Shown here: positions 1 to 8,051 of the stretch, piece after piece
How positions within the stretch are numbered: the stretch's first letter is position 1
Layout of the letters: every line of letters starts with the position of its first letter
Position numbers and translations under genes: made by a program
Notes under the pieces: model-generated
What the model was told of the DNA's origin: nothing
What the model saw: the letters and a program-made list of their open reading frames with translations, nothing else
Databases searched by the model: none
Origin: WRDF01 sp031552235
GTDB taxonomy: Bacteria; Bacteroidota; Bacteroidia; Bacteroidales; Rikenellaceae
NCBI GenBank assembly: GCA_031552235.1
Contig: JAVBMR010000024.1
Location: 1-64,000, forward strand
Direction: 5' to 3'
Length of the DNA: 64,000 bases

Positions 1-369
1 ATGCGCCGTTATTATACATGGTATCTATTTCCGGAATACCGCTGGTATCTGGGCGATCAGGGTCGTTGGTACGTTGGCCTTCAGGGGCAGTACGGCGACT
101 TGGACGTTATGATCAGTTCGAGCGGTTACAAAGGCACTTTCTACGGGGGCAGCGTCACAGGGGGTTATAATCTTCCGATCGGCCGCAAGCTGTCACTCGA
201 CTTCAACCTGGGGTTGGGTTACACGAGCTTCAAGCATGACAAATTCGTATGGCAGAGCGAGGCCGGTGGCACGGACAACGTCCGCGTGCGTACCGAGACC
301 GACGTTCGGACCAACCTCATCGGCCCTAACCAGTTGGGGGTCAACCTTGTGTGGCACCTCTGCCGTTAG
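1..369 (+). CDS. DUF3575-like protein, C-terminal part (5' end outside window)
   Basis: The frame is open from base 1, so the N-terminus and any signal peptide are probably missing and the first ATG is likely internal. The visible 122 residues have alternating aromatic strands (PEYRWYLGD near residue 12, then YGDLDVM, YKGTFYGGSVTGGYNLPIG, LDFNLGLGYTSF) that read as beta-hairpins of a small outer-membrane barrel. The pattern of an R-W/Y-W motif followed by G-rich strands is what I know from DUF3575, a Bacteroidetes family commonly encoded next to fimbrillin genes. It lies 52 bases upstream of the first lipoprotein gene on the same strand, so it is probably the leading gene of the fimbrial operon. 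Its function is unknown; a role in fimbrial assembly at the outer membrane is inferred from position only. Confidence 0.6.
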   Translation: MRRYYTWYLFPEYRWYLGDQGRWYVGLQGQYGDLDVMISSSGYKGTFYGGSVTGGYNLPIGRKLSLDFNLGLGYTSFKHDKFVWQSEAGGTDNVRVRTETDVRTNLIGPNQLGVNLVWHLCR

Positions 370-421
370 CGGTTTCGCGCAGCCACAAACTACTTAGAAC
401 CTGAAAAAGCAATTAACCGAT

Positions 422-2113
422 ATGAAAAACTTTAGACTACTATTATTAAGCGCGCTCGGCGGCCTGTCGCTGCTGGCCTGGTCTTGCGACGGTGACAAAC
501 TCAACGACACCGACCATCCGGACAAGGGCAAGCTGCGCATTATTACCGATTGGGGTACGGGCGTACCTGCGACGATTCCCTACATCATAAATTACAGCCT
601 TGAGAACAGCGGCAATACCCAGACCATAGAGGCCCGCTCGATGATCGAGGTCACGGACCTTCTGCGTCCCGGCAAGTACAACATCGAGGTCTACAGCAAG
701 GATGCCGACACCGGCTTCACGCTGGACGGCGACGTCATCCAGGTTGACGAGGATCCGGCGAACCCCGGTTTCATCTATGCCAACCCGTCCGTATTCTTCT
801 CTTCGCGTACTTCGACCATCGTATACGAGGACAAGGTGAACGTCGTCCGTGTACCGATGCTTCCGCAGATGCGTAAGCTGGTGGTTCGGGTTTACCTTGC
901 GAACGACCCTCTTGTCTACTCGTGGCAGAGCCAGGCCGGCGCTTTCCGCGAGATCGACGAGAGCAGCATCAAGAGTACGCTCACCGGCGCTTCGAACCGT
1001 TTCAACTTCATCGAGGACAGCTATGAGGGTGATTACAAGGTCAACCTTCCGTTCAAGGTGTTCCGCACTCCCGACAACAAGAGCCGCTACCTGCAGAGCG
1101 TTGTCACGGTGGTAGGTTTCAACAGCGACGAGAACGTGGCGAAGGACTTCTCGGTCGAGTTCGCGTTCAAGGAAGGCATCCAGATCCCCGCTACGACGGC
1201 CTCGTTCCATGACAAGCTGTTCAATGCGGAAAAGAATTTCAACGACTACAACCAAAAACGCGTCAACGATACTGTAAGCGTCGAGATCGTGCTTCCGGTC
1301 AGCACTTCGGGCACGGCCTATATCCAGGACTACGAGCCCGGCAACGGCGGCGGCGAGGACATGGAAGTCGACGAGAACTCCTTTATATATAGGTTGGGCG
1401 ATCCCTATCCGATGAACTCGGCCGTGAAGGAAGGCGTCGTGGTGTGGGTGGACGACGCGATGAGCCTCGTTCCGGGCGAAGGTTCCCACGGCGTTGTGCT
1501 CAGCGGCGTTCAGAGCGACCTGTTGGCTTGGGGCCCCACTGGCGAGATAATGCAACTGACCGGCGGCGTCAACCCGACCCTGGACAAGTATAACTACCGC
1601 AAATACACCACCATCTACAATACGGGGGTTAAGAATACCAGCGGCATTGCCACCTATATAAGCACCAACAAGATGCGTGGCGCCACGGGCTATCTGGAGC
1701 AGGAATTCGAAGCCTACGCCTGGATCAAGGGCAGCGAGAGCGACTTCTCGGGCTACTGGTTCCTGCCGTCGATGAAAGAGTTGGAACTTCTCGGCGACGC
1801 GGCGACGATAAACGGCTACCTGACGGCCAACGGCTTCTCCGAGATCGACCAGATCCTCTGGTCTTCGCAGACCGAGCCGGAGCTGAAACCGATGAGCGAA
1901 TGGCTGTTCCCCAGCGTACCCGAATACAACATGTCGTGGGTATATGTCCGCAATGTTGACGGCAGTATCGGCAAGACCTACGCGGTCTATCCCAACCCTG
2001 ATTTCGACATCAACTGGGTTCCCGACCTGGTCAACTTCCCCGATATACTCGTGAACCCGGAGCCGGAGTTCCTGCCTTACAAGAATTACACCAGGGCCAT
2101 GCGTTTCTTTTAA
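422..2113 (+). CDS. Fimbrial-type lipoprotein (DUF5119/FimB-like) with a lectin-like C-terminal segment
   Basis: A 563-residue protein with a lipoprotein signal peptide; Cys22 follows ALGGLSLLAWS and is the likely lipidated residue. The N-terminal half (KGKLRIITDWG, then a segment on the period of 'LRPGKYNIEVYS' and 'PMLPQMRKLVVRVYL') resembles the beta-sandwich of DUF5119/Mfa2-like fimbrial anchor or accessory proteins of Bacteroidetes. The C-terminal part contains FSGYWFLPSMKELELL followed by ILWSSQTEPE, which resembles the W-x-LPS...YWSS core of FISUMP/DUF1566-type domains. A Gly-rich linker (residues about 306-312) separates the halves. It sits second in the operon, and the next gene starts about 40 bases after its stop. 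The likely role is a surface-anchored fimbrial or adhesin subunit. The family assignment is by pattern only. Confidence 0.6.
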   Translation: MKNFRLLLLSALGGLSLLAWSCDGDKLNDTDHPDKGKLRIITDWGTGVPATIPYIINYSLENSGNTQTIEARSMIEVTDLLRPGKYNIEVYSKDADTGFTLDGDVIQVDEDPANPGFIYANPSVFFSSRTSTIVYEDKVNVVRVPMLPQMRKLVVRVYLANDPLVYSWQSQAGAFREIDESSIKSTLTGASNRFNFIEDSYEGDYKVNLPFKVFRTPDNKSRYLQSVVTVVGFNSDENVAKDFSVEFAFKEGIQIPATTASFHDKLFNAEKNFNDYNQKRVNDTVSVEIVLPVSTSGTAYIQDYEPGNGGGEDMEVDENSFIYRLGDPYPMNSAVKEGVVVWVDDAMSLVPGEGSHGVVLSGVQSDLLAWGPTGEIMQLTGGVNPTLDKYNYRKYTTIYNTGVKNTSGIATYISTNKMRGATGYLEQEFEAYAWIKGSESDFSGYWFLPSMKELELLGDAATINGYLTANGFSEIDQILWSSQTEPELKPMSEWLFPSVPEYNMSWVYVRNVDGSIGKTYAVYPNPDFDINWVPDLVNFPDILVNPEPEFLPYKNYTRAMRFF

Positions 2114-2152
2114 CGGCCGGCCAGCGATATGTTAACGATAAAAATGAGATAT

Positions 2153-4294
2153 ATGAAATACCTTAGGATTTTAACGATTGCCGCGGCCGCATCCTTCGCG
2201 CTCTCCTGCCAGAGGGACGACGCCGGGCAATATGAAAGAACGGACGACGCGCCCATAAAGTTCAAAATAAGTATCGAACAGGGGGCCTCTTCGCGCCTTA
2301 ACAACGACGATGTGGAGCTTCGCAAGACCACGTTCGATATCGGCGACGATATCGGCATCTGGGTCATGAAGCGCCCTATCTACCAGACAGATCCGATGCT
2401 TCCCATCGAAGCGAACTACAGCGAGGTGCGCCTGATGAACTACCTGTTGCGCTACATGGGCGACGGCGAGTGGCGTTTCAAGAACGAGGAAGACCAAGGC
2501 ATATTCATCAAGCTGCTGCGCGAGCCGGGCTACCGTTACGACTATTATGCCTACTACAAGCCCATCAAAGGCGCCTGGAACAGGGAGGGCAATATCAACT
2601 CGGGGGTAAATCCCTGGGCGCTCAGCTACAGCGCCACAAGCGGCAAGAACATCGTGAACGAGGACTTCCTGGTTGCGGTCAACACCGACTGCCCTGACGG
2701 CACGACCGTCGTCAACCTCAACTTCACGCACCTTCTCTCGCTGTTCGAGGTGCGCCAGCCCGGTTTGGGAAGCAACGCTTCGGTAAAACTGTTCGCCCCG
2801 AAGATCATAGCCTCGGGCAAGGGCGACTTTACCAAGCTTCCGTCGGACCCGGACTTCTTCAGGCTCGACGGCCAGTACGACGAAGGCGCGCAGGTGGTGA
2901 AGTCGATCGAGTTCAAGTGTGTTTCTAACGGCCGCTACCGCCTGTTCCTGCCGCCGCAAAGCATCGAAACAGGTGACGACACCTACCTTGAGATCTGCTA
3001 CGACAAGAACGCAAAGACCGACGCGAATACCGTTATATATAAGCTGTCGCCCAACAATGCGGAGAATAACGCCATTGTCTTCGAACGCGGCACTTCGCGG
3101 TACCTCGAAACGATCCCCGAATACAACCCCAAGCTGGTCAACACGCCCAACAGCATACTGTTCACCAGCAGGCTGGGCCAGACCAAGAGGGTCCCGGTGG
3201 CCAAGGCCTACGCCATGTGGCAGACCGACCCCGTGCTGAAAGCCACCAACCCGAACCTCTACGGCAACGTCAGCCTGAAGATGCTCTGGTCGGACACCCC
3301 TAACTTTACGGATATTTTCAGCGTTGCCCTTGACAACGCCAACAAGGGCGCCGGGGCGAAGATAGAAATGAAGCTCAAAGGCAGCAGCGGCGCCGTACTT
3401 TACGAAGCCAACGCGGTTTACGGCCTTTACATAGGCGACACGCTGCGCTGGAGCTGGCACCTGTGGGCGGCCACCAACGCAAGGCCCGACATGAATACCT
3501 TCACGGGCCCCGACGGCAGCGTCTTCATGACAGCCAACCTTGGTGCGTGGCCCTCGAAGGCGAGCAAGGTAAACGGCGAGTGGACGGCGCTCTCGGGTGC
3601 CACCCGCGGCCTTCTGTACCAGTGGGGACGCAAAGACCCGTTCCCCGGGGCGGCATACGACGGTTGGGACTTCGCAAAGTACCAGCCGGTGTACAACGAC
3701 ACCGCGGCGGTTATCAATACCGCTTACGCTATCGGAGTCCCGACCAGCAGCATGATAGTCAACGCCGACAGTGCGGCCATGAACCCTATGGCTTTCTCGA
3801 CGGCGTGGAACCCGACAGGCACCCTGCCGCTGTGGAACGTGGCCCCGGACCATGTCAACAACAACAAGTCGCCCTACGACCCGTGTCCCGTTGGATGGAG
3901 GGTAGGCGCCTCGGAATCGAACCCGTCGGTGTGGGCTAAACCCCTCGCCGGAACAAGCCTTGCGGACTACACGGCCAACACATGGAACAACGGCATACAG
4001 TTCGAGAAGACAGACTACCTGCTGGGTTACTACCCGCAGACGAACTGCAGGTCGATAAGCGGGGAACTCGCCGCCACCGGCACCATCTCGATGTGGCACG
4101 GCGGCCCGACGGGCAACTCGTTCACGATCGACCGGGCCAGCTCGCAGGTCAACACCGCAGCCACGAACGACAAAAAGCTCGGTATGGCCGTACGCTGTGT
4201 CAAGTACGACACGGACAAGGAAATATGGGACACTACGATCGACGCCTCATACTACGTGTGGAGGAGCTTCGCCGGTGAGTTAGAGTATAAATAG
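2153..4294 (+). CDS. Fimbrillin-family lipoprotein with FISUMP-type C-terminal domain
   Basis: I place the start at the third in-frame ATG (2153), because only MKYLRILTIAAAASFALSC gives a compact lipoprotein signal with Cys19; ATGs at 2129 and 2144 are possible. The protein then has 713 residues. The early region (IKFKISIEQG...FDIGDDIGIWV) matches the start of the Mfa-like fimbrillin fold: a TRAD-like strand, then a G-D-IG-V/W motif. The C-terminal 250 residues carry the FISUMP hallmarks LYQWGRKDPFPGA and DPCPVGWRV, and end with MAVRCVK. Unlike the usual FISUMP, the P-T after GWR is replaced by G-A, and a 29-residue tail follows the VRC motif. The next gene starts 21 bases downstream, so this is one operon. 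Likely role: surface fimbrial or adhesin subunit. Confidence 0.7.
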   Translation: MKYLRILTIAAAASFALSCQRDDAGQYERTDDAPIKFKISIEQGASSRLNNDDVELRKTTFDIGDDIGIWVMKRPIYQTDPMLPIEANYSEVRLMNYLLRYMGDGEWRFKNEEDQGIFIKLLREPGYRYDYYAYYKPIKGAWNREGNINSGVNPWALSYSATSGKNIVNEDFLVAVNTDCPDGTTVVNLNFTHLLSLFEVRQPGLGSNASVKLFAPKIIASGKGDFTKLPSDPDFFRLDGQYDEGAQVVKSIEFKCVSNGRYRLFLPPQSIETGDDTYLEICYDKNAKTDANTVIYKLSPNNAENNAIVFERGTSRYLETIPEYNPKLVNTPNSILFTSRLGQTKRVPVAKAYAMWQTDPVLKATNPNLYGNVSLKMLWSDTPNFTDIFSVALDNANKGAGAKIEMKLKGSSGAVLYEANAVYGLYIGDTLRWSWHLWAATNARPDMNTFTGPDGSVFMTANLGAWPSKASKVNGEWTALSGATRGLLYQWGRKDPFPGAAYDGWDFAKYQPVYNDTAAVINTAYAIGVPTSSMIVNADSAAMNPMAFSTAWNPTGTLPLWNVAPDHVNNNKSPYDPCPVGWRVGASESNPSVWAKPLAGTSLADYTANTWNNGIQFEKTDYLLGYYPQTNCRSISGELAATGTISMWHGGPTGNSFTIDRASSQVNTAATNDKKLGMAVRCVKYDTDKEIWDTTIDASYYVWRSFAGELEYK

Positions 4295-4315
4295 ACAGAT
4301 AACCGATAGACAGAT

Positions 4316-6757
4316 ATGAAACAGTTAATCAGATCGATATATGCCGTGGCGCTGGCCTCCGTTGTAATGGCCGGTTGCAGCAAAGACCCCAACGGGGTTA
4401 CGCCCGGCGGCGACAAGAGCAAAATCGTCTTCACTTCGAATATAACCCCGCCGCAGTCGAGGGTCGACGGCAACAAATGGACCTACGGCGACATGGTAGG
4501 CGTATACATGCTGTTCAAAGGGGGGAGCATCGACGATCCCGCCAGCATCGTACCCCAGAAGGACGAGCTGAACAGGGCCGAGAACCGCAAGTTCCTGGTA
4601 AACGCCAATAACGGAGCGTATATGCCGGCCGACGAAAGCCAGGCGCTGTTCTACCCGCTGACGCTCGACAACCCCGACCCGTCGCACGACTTCGACTTCG
4701 TGGCGTATTATCCCTACAACGCCCAGCTGGACAACTTTAAGATCCCCGTCAGCATATTGGAAAACAAACCGGTGCTCACGGCGACAGGGCAGGCCAGGTG
4801 GGTCGACTACACCGACCCGAATGCCACGGCAGAACCGGTAGACCTCACGTTCGTACACAGGATGGCGCGCATAAAGTTCAACATCCAGGTCGGCGAGGGC
4901 ATGGAAGACGCGGACCTGAGGAACCTCGTCATAACATACGCCAACGCCAACGCCAAGGGTAAGTACAACATCCTCGACAACCAGTTCGAGGACACGCCGT
5001 TCGACGAAGCTCTGGCGGAAGTACCCTTCAAGGTGGTTAAGCACGAGCCTACGGCCGAACAGAAAAAGGCGGGCATCGTAGTGACGGGATCGACCGCCAC
5101 GCTCATCATGATCCCCAACAAGGGTACGAAAAAGGACGGCGGGGCGGCCTTCGACATACCCTACCGTTCGATAGTGTTCAAAGTGAGGAACAATGCCGAA
5201 CCCAACGCAAGCGGCCTCCCAACATACGATATCACCAAAATGATAGACGACGACATGGTATACGAGGCGGGCAAGGAGTATGTCTACAACGTGACCATAA
5301 AACGCGACCAGGTGGTGTTCGAGAACATCGGGATAGACGAGTGGGAGGCAGAACCCGAACTTGAGGTCACACCCGACAACGTGGAGGACATGGACAGGTG
5401 GAGGTTCCGCCGCGCGGTATACAACCCCAACACCTATATATGGGAGAGCAAGCTCAGGACAAGCGGCAACGGCAACCTTACCACAAACGACAGGTTCACG
5501 ATCCCCGTAATGAAGGCTTTCAGCATGTGGGAAAACGATAAATGGCTCAAAACCATAAGCCCGGCGAACGGCGGAGGCCCGCTGCCCGATATGACTTTGC
5601 CGGAAAACGCGGGCAAGGAGATAACCGCCGAAATAATATGGGCGGACAATGAGGATGTCAAAAACTACGAAGTCTTCTTCGCGGAGAAGCCCGTGACATA
5701 CCTCTCCAGCTTTACCATCAGGTACAACGTACTGCCGGTGCAGAATGCCATGGCCATACCTATGAATATGCTCGTAGGGCTCAAGGTAAGCGGCGAAACG
5801 GGATACCGTTGGGCATGGCACGTATGGATCGTGGAGCAAAACTCGACGCCGGTGCTTGTGGGAGACCTTGCGAAACACGACCAGGACGGAGCAAGGGACG
5901 GTTTGCTCGTGCCGATCAGCGACCCGAATTACGACCCCAACAATCCCAAGGATTTTACGGACGACTACGTATTCCTGGCTCGCAACCTGGGTGCAAGGTT
6001 GCCCAACAACGGAGTGGAAGACATGGGTATGTTCTACCAGTGGGGAAGGCCCACGCCGTTCCCGGCAGCAAAAAGCTATACCGACCCATCGCAGCACACT
6101 GTCCTCTATAACGCTGCAGGCCAGCCGATAACGCTCGACGCAACCGGGCTGATAGCTACCGTTGCGAGGAGCAGCTATGCCACCACGGAAGAACTTGTGG
6201 CCGCGATAGTGCACGACCCGACGCTGTTCGTAACGTCGGCCGACGGAAACTGGATAGACCCCACGGAAAACACATCGCTGTGGTACGACAACCGCAAATC
6301 GCCATGGGATCCATGCCCCAGCGGCTGGAGACTGCCGGCGTACAAGAACAAGTACTATCCCGCGATACCGATGTCGCCATGGAACAACCCGCAGATAAAG
6401 TACCTGGCGGATCCTTACGTCGACCCGATGCAGAACCCGGCCACGGAAACAACCCCGGCGCTTTACGCCGCGACGTTCAAGACCGACGCCGCAAGCAAGG
6501 GCTACAAGTTCGCCCCGGCGATAACCACAGGGATGGGATCGAAGTACAAGCTCGGATGGTATCCCGCAGCCGGATACAGGAGCGGCGCAGACGGAGCGGT
6601 AACGAACCTCGGTACTGACGGTTACGCATGGTCGAGTTCGCTTGCTTCAGACGGAGCGCAGCAGTTCTTCAGCGTAAACGCAACCCAGATAGACCCATAT
6701 GCGAACGCCCTGAACTCAACCGCCTCGGCAAGGCAGGTCAGGTGCATACAGGAATAA
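4316..6757 (+). CDS. Fimbrillin-family lipoprotein with canonical FISUMP C-terminal domain
   Basis: An 813-residue lipoprotein with signal MKQLIRSIYAVALASVVMAG and lipid Cys21. Residues about 35-330 read as a two-domain Mfa-like fimbrillin: IVFTSNI...QSRVDGNKWTYGDMVGVYM, later FVHRMARIKFNIQVG and YVYNVTIKRDQV, which is the typical end of the N-terminal fimbrillin domain. The last 250 residues form a complete FISUMP domain with FLARNLGAR, MFYQWGRPTPFPA, SPWDPCPSGWRLPA, YAWSSS and the terminal RQVRCIQE. Compared with the preceding paralogue, the domain is more conserved. It is the last gene of the operon, with a strong terminator 15 bases after the stop. The combination suggests a fimbrial tip or adhesive subunit with a lectin-like head (inference). 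Confidence 0.75.
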   Translation: MKQLIRSIYAVALASVVMAGCSKDPNGVTPGGDKSKIVFTSNITPPQSRVDGNKWTYGDMVGVYMLFKGGSIDDPASIVPQKDELNRAENRKFLVNANNGAYMPADESQALFYPLTLDNPDPSHDFDFVAYYPYNAQLDNFKIPVSILENKPVLTATGQARWVDYTDPNATAEPVDLTFVHRMARIKFNIQVGEGMEDADLRNLVITYANANAKGKYNILDNQFEDTPFDEALAEVPFKVVKHEPTAEQKKAGIVVTGSTATLIMIPNKGTKKDGGAAFDIPYRSIVFKVRNNAEPNASGLPTYDITKMIDDDMVYEAGKEYVYNVTIKRDQVVFENIGIDEWEAEPELEVTPDNVEDMDRWRFRRAVYNPNTYIWESKLRTSGNGNLTTNDRFTIPVMKAFSMWENDKWLKTISPANGGGPLPDMTLPENAGKEITAEIIWADNEDVKNYEVFFAEKPVTYLSSFTIRYNVLPVQNAMAIPMNMLVGLKVSGETGYRWAWHVWIVEQNSTPVLVGDLAKHDQDGARDGLLVPISDPNYDPNNPKDFTDDYVFLARNLGARLPNNGVEDMGMFYQWGRPTPFPAAKSYTDPSQHTVLYNAAGQPITLDATGLIATVARSSYATTEELVAAIVHDPTLFVTSADGNWIDPTENTSLWYDNRKSPWDPCPSGWRLPAYKNKYYPAIPMSPWNNPQIKYLADPYVDPMQNPATETTPALYAATFKTDAASKGYKFAPAITTGMGSKYKLGWYPAAGYRSGADGAVTNLGTDGYAWSSSLASDGAQQFFSVNATQIDPYANALNSTASARQVRCIQE

Positions 6758-6771
6758 CAATATTCGGATTG

Positions 6772-6810
6772 AAAAAAACAGGCAAGCTTAAACGCTTGCC
6801 TGTTTTTTTT
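6772..6810 (+). terminator. Rho-independent terminator of the fimbrial operon
   Basis: An inverted repeat AACAGGCAAGC / GCTTGCCTGTT with a TTAAAC loop is followed by eight T residues, 15 bases after the stop codon of the last fimbrillin gene. Confidence 0.9.
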
Positions 6811-7063
6811 GAACTATCCCCATTTGATAAGGCCGTTAGGCTTGCTCTACTCTTTTCTGTCCGATGCCGGCGGAGTATGATACGGGCCGCAGGCAAAGTG
6901 CCTTCCGGCACACGGGTCATTTCAATGACGCGGAATCGGGCACCGGCCATTAGTGCAAAGCCGGAAGTTGGAGAAGCCCCGCCTAACTAAACCACCATGC
7001 ACTCAAAGCACATGTGTTTAGTCAGAGGAATAAATCCCTCATCCCGAGTCGCTTTGCGACCCG

Positions 7064-7101
7064 CATCGCCGCCCCCCACCTTGTGGCGGGGGGCGGCGAT
7101 G
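7064..7101. repeat. GC-rich 14-bp perfect hairpin
   Basis: CATCGCCGCCCCCC pairs perfectly with GGGGGGCGGCGATG around ACCTTGTGGC. It lacks a T-run, so it is not an ordinary terminator. A smaller hairpin GTCGC-TTT-GCGAC lies just before it (7049-7061). Confidence 0.8.
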
Positions 7102-7141
7102 AAGGACGGACGAATCGCCCGAAAAGAAACAAAAATTTACT

Positions 7142-7378
7142 GAATTATCACTTTTTATCATGTTCGGCCTTCTTTGAAGGCCGTCAGGCGCCACTGCCAG
7201 GAGGGCAGTGGCGCCTGAACCGACGCTCGCAGCGGGAGCAGAGACTGCTTGCAGGCCATACCCCGCCAGCAGGAGGAAAACGAATCGTTTTTTTGATTCG
7301 TTAACAAAAGTATTTATACGGCTGGCATTATATTCGTCGGAGAGATTACAAGTCGAAAAGGGATAATACTGAAAATTT
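7142..7378 (+). repeat. Dispersed MITE-like element, type A, copy 1 (full length)
   Basis: It begins GAATTATCAC and ends GGGATAATACTG, which is an imperfect inverted terminal repeat. Inside are a TTCGGCCTTC/GAAGGCCG hairpin, a 15-bp perfect stem TCAGGCGCCACTGCC/GGCAGTGGCGCCTGA (7184-7218), and CGAATCG-T-rich-CGATTCG-type pairing near 7270-7300. The same sequence, about 85% identical by eye over its whole length, is present at 54592-54824. No open frame is shared by the copies. Confidence 0.85.
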
Positions 7379-7613
7379 ACAGGGCTTGATGGTGGCCGCA
7401 ATCAAATTGAGGGATTTTAACCATTAACAGCAAACAATAAAGAGCAGTGGCGCCAGTTCGCACCGGAACGTTAGGTTGCGAAATGACCATGATACTCTTC
7501 CGGGGTCGCCGAAGCGACCAGGCCGCCCTGCAGGGTGGCGTCGGGCTGCTCCCGGCTTGCGTCGCAAGCCGGGAGCAGCAACTATATAAAGGGATGATTC
7601 CGTTGTTTTTTAA

Positions 7614-7700
7614 CGTTTATCCGCAAAATACCCCTGCTGTACGGTCCGCAGCCGGCGACTGGCGCGAACGAGCGAAAGCAAGTGATGCAGCCTGACGCAT
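7614..7700 (+). repeat. Fragment of type B repeat (CTTATCCGCAA end)
   Basis: CGTTTATCCGCAAAATACCCCTG followed by GGCGACTGGCGCGAACGAGCG matches, in the same order, the right end of the 31090-31452 element read on the minus strand (GCTTATCCGCAATATTACTCC ... GGCGACGGGCGCGAACGAGCG). The other end of this copy is not recognisable. Confidence 0.7.
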
Positions 7701-7761
7701 GGGACGGCGGCAGACTGCTTAGCTTGTCTTTCGCAAGCTAAGCAACGCAATGATCCTGTCA

Positions 7762-8012
7762 CATCCAGCGGCTGCGTGGGGTCGGCACGAAGTGCCGACC
7801 CCACGGAATGTTGCGCTTCAGCGACGGCCAAGACCGCTTGCGGGTTTTGCCGAGCCTCAGCAACAAAAAGAAACTTAATGTTGCGCTTCAGCGAGGGCAA
7901 AGGCCGCTTGCGGATTTTGCCGAGCGTCAGCAACAAAAAGAAACTTAATGTGGGCGACTGCTTATACTGTCGCAGCCTTTACAATATCCCGTAGCTTGCG
8001 GGCGGGTGGTTT
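7762..8012 (+). repeat. Palindromic REP-like element, copy 1 (with internal insertion)
   Basis: Stem 1 is GTGGGGTCGGCAC-GAA-GTGCCGACCCCAC (7776-7804), 13 bp perfect, preceded by CATCCAGCGGCTGC. Stem 2 (7954-7973, GCGAC/GTCGC) and the trailing CTTTACAATATCCCGTAGCTTGCGGG match stem 2 and stem 3 of the copy at 12150. A 140-base tandem duplication (7807-7946) lies between stems 1 and 2 and is absent from the other copies. Confidence 0.75.
7807..7946 (+). repeat. 70-bp unit, two tandem copies
   Basis: Units 7807-7876 and 7877-7946 both begin AATGTTGCGCTTCAGCGA and end CAGCAACAAAAAGAAACTT; they differ at about six positions. The start of the unit (AATG) recurs once more at 7947 before the sequence diverges. 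Each unit begins with GTTGC and ends with GCAAC, so it can fold on itself. Confidence 0.9.
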
Positions 8013-8051
8013 GTTTTGCACCGGAATGTCGTCAGCGAAACCGCCGCGACA

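Larger units (their letters stand above)
6811..8051. other. 1.24-kb gene-free mosaic of repeat fragments
   Basis: No convincing gene lies here. The stretch is made of pieces that recur elsewhere in the window. A GAACTATCCCCATTTG end lies at 6811. A block at about 6897-6914 (TGCCTTCCGGCACACGG) recurs inverted near 31370. A C6/G6 hairpin lies at 7064-7101. A full 237-base element lies at 7142-7378. A segment near 7499-7522 is the inverse of GGTCGCTTCGGCGACCCC near 31286. A CTTATCCGC-type end lies at 7614, and a three-stem palindromic element at 7762-8012 contains a 70-base tandem duplication. It separates two convergent units (fimbrial operon and rhlE) and looks like a landing zone for non-autonomous repeats. 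Confidence 0.75.

Noticed and set aside
446..6214. Long minus-strand open frames opposite the fimbrillin genes (446-1555, 2171-4099, 4325-6214)
   Set aside because: They lie wholly inside plus-strand genes with clear lipoprotein signals and domain motifs; their translations are R/H/V-rich shadow sequence from GC-rich codons, without domains.
7807..7946. CRISPR array
   Set aside because: Only two 70-base units directly abutting with no spacers, and no cas genes nearby.
7014..7994. Several short frames (72-120 codons) in the 6.8-8.05 kb repeat mosaic
   Set aside because: They run through hairpins and tandem repeats and are not preserved in the other copies of the same elements.
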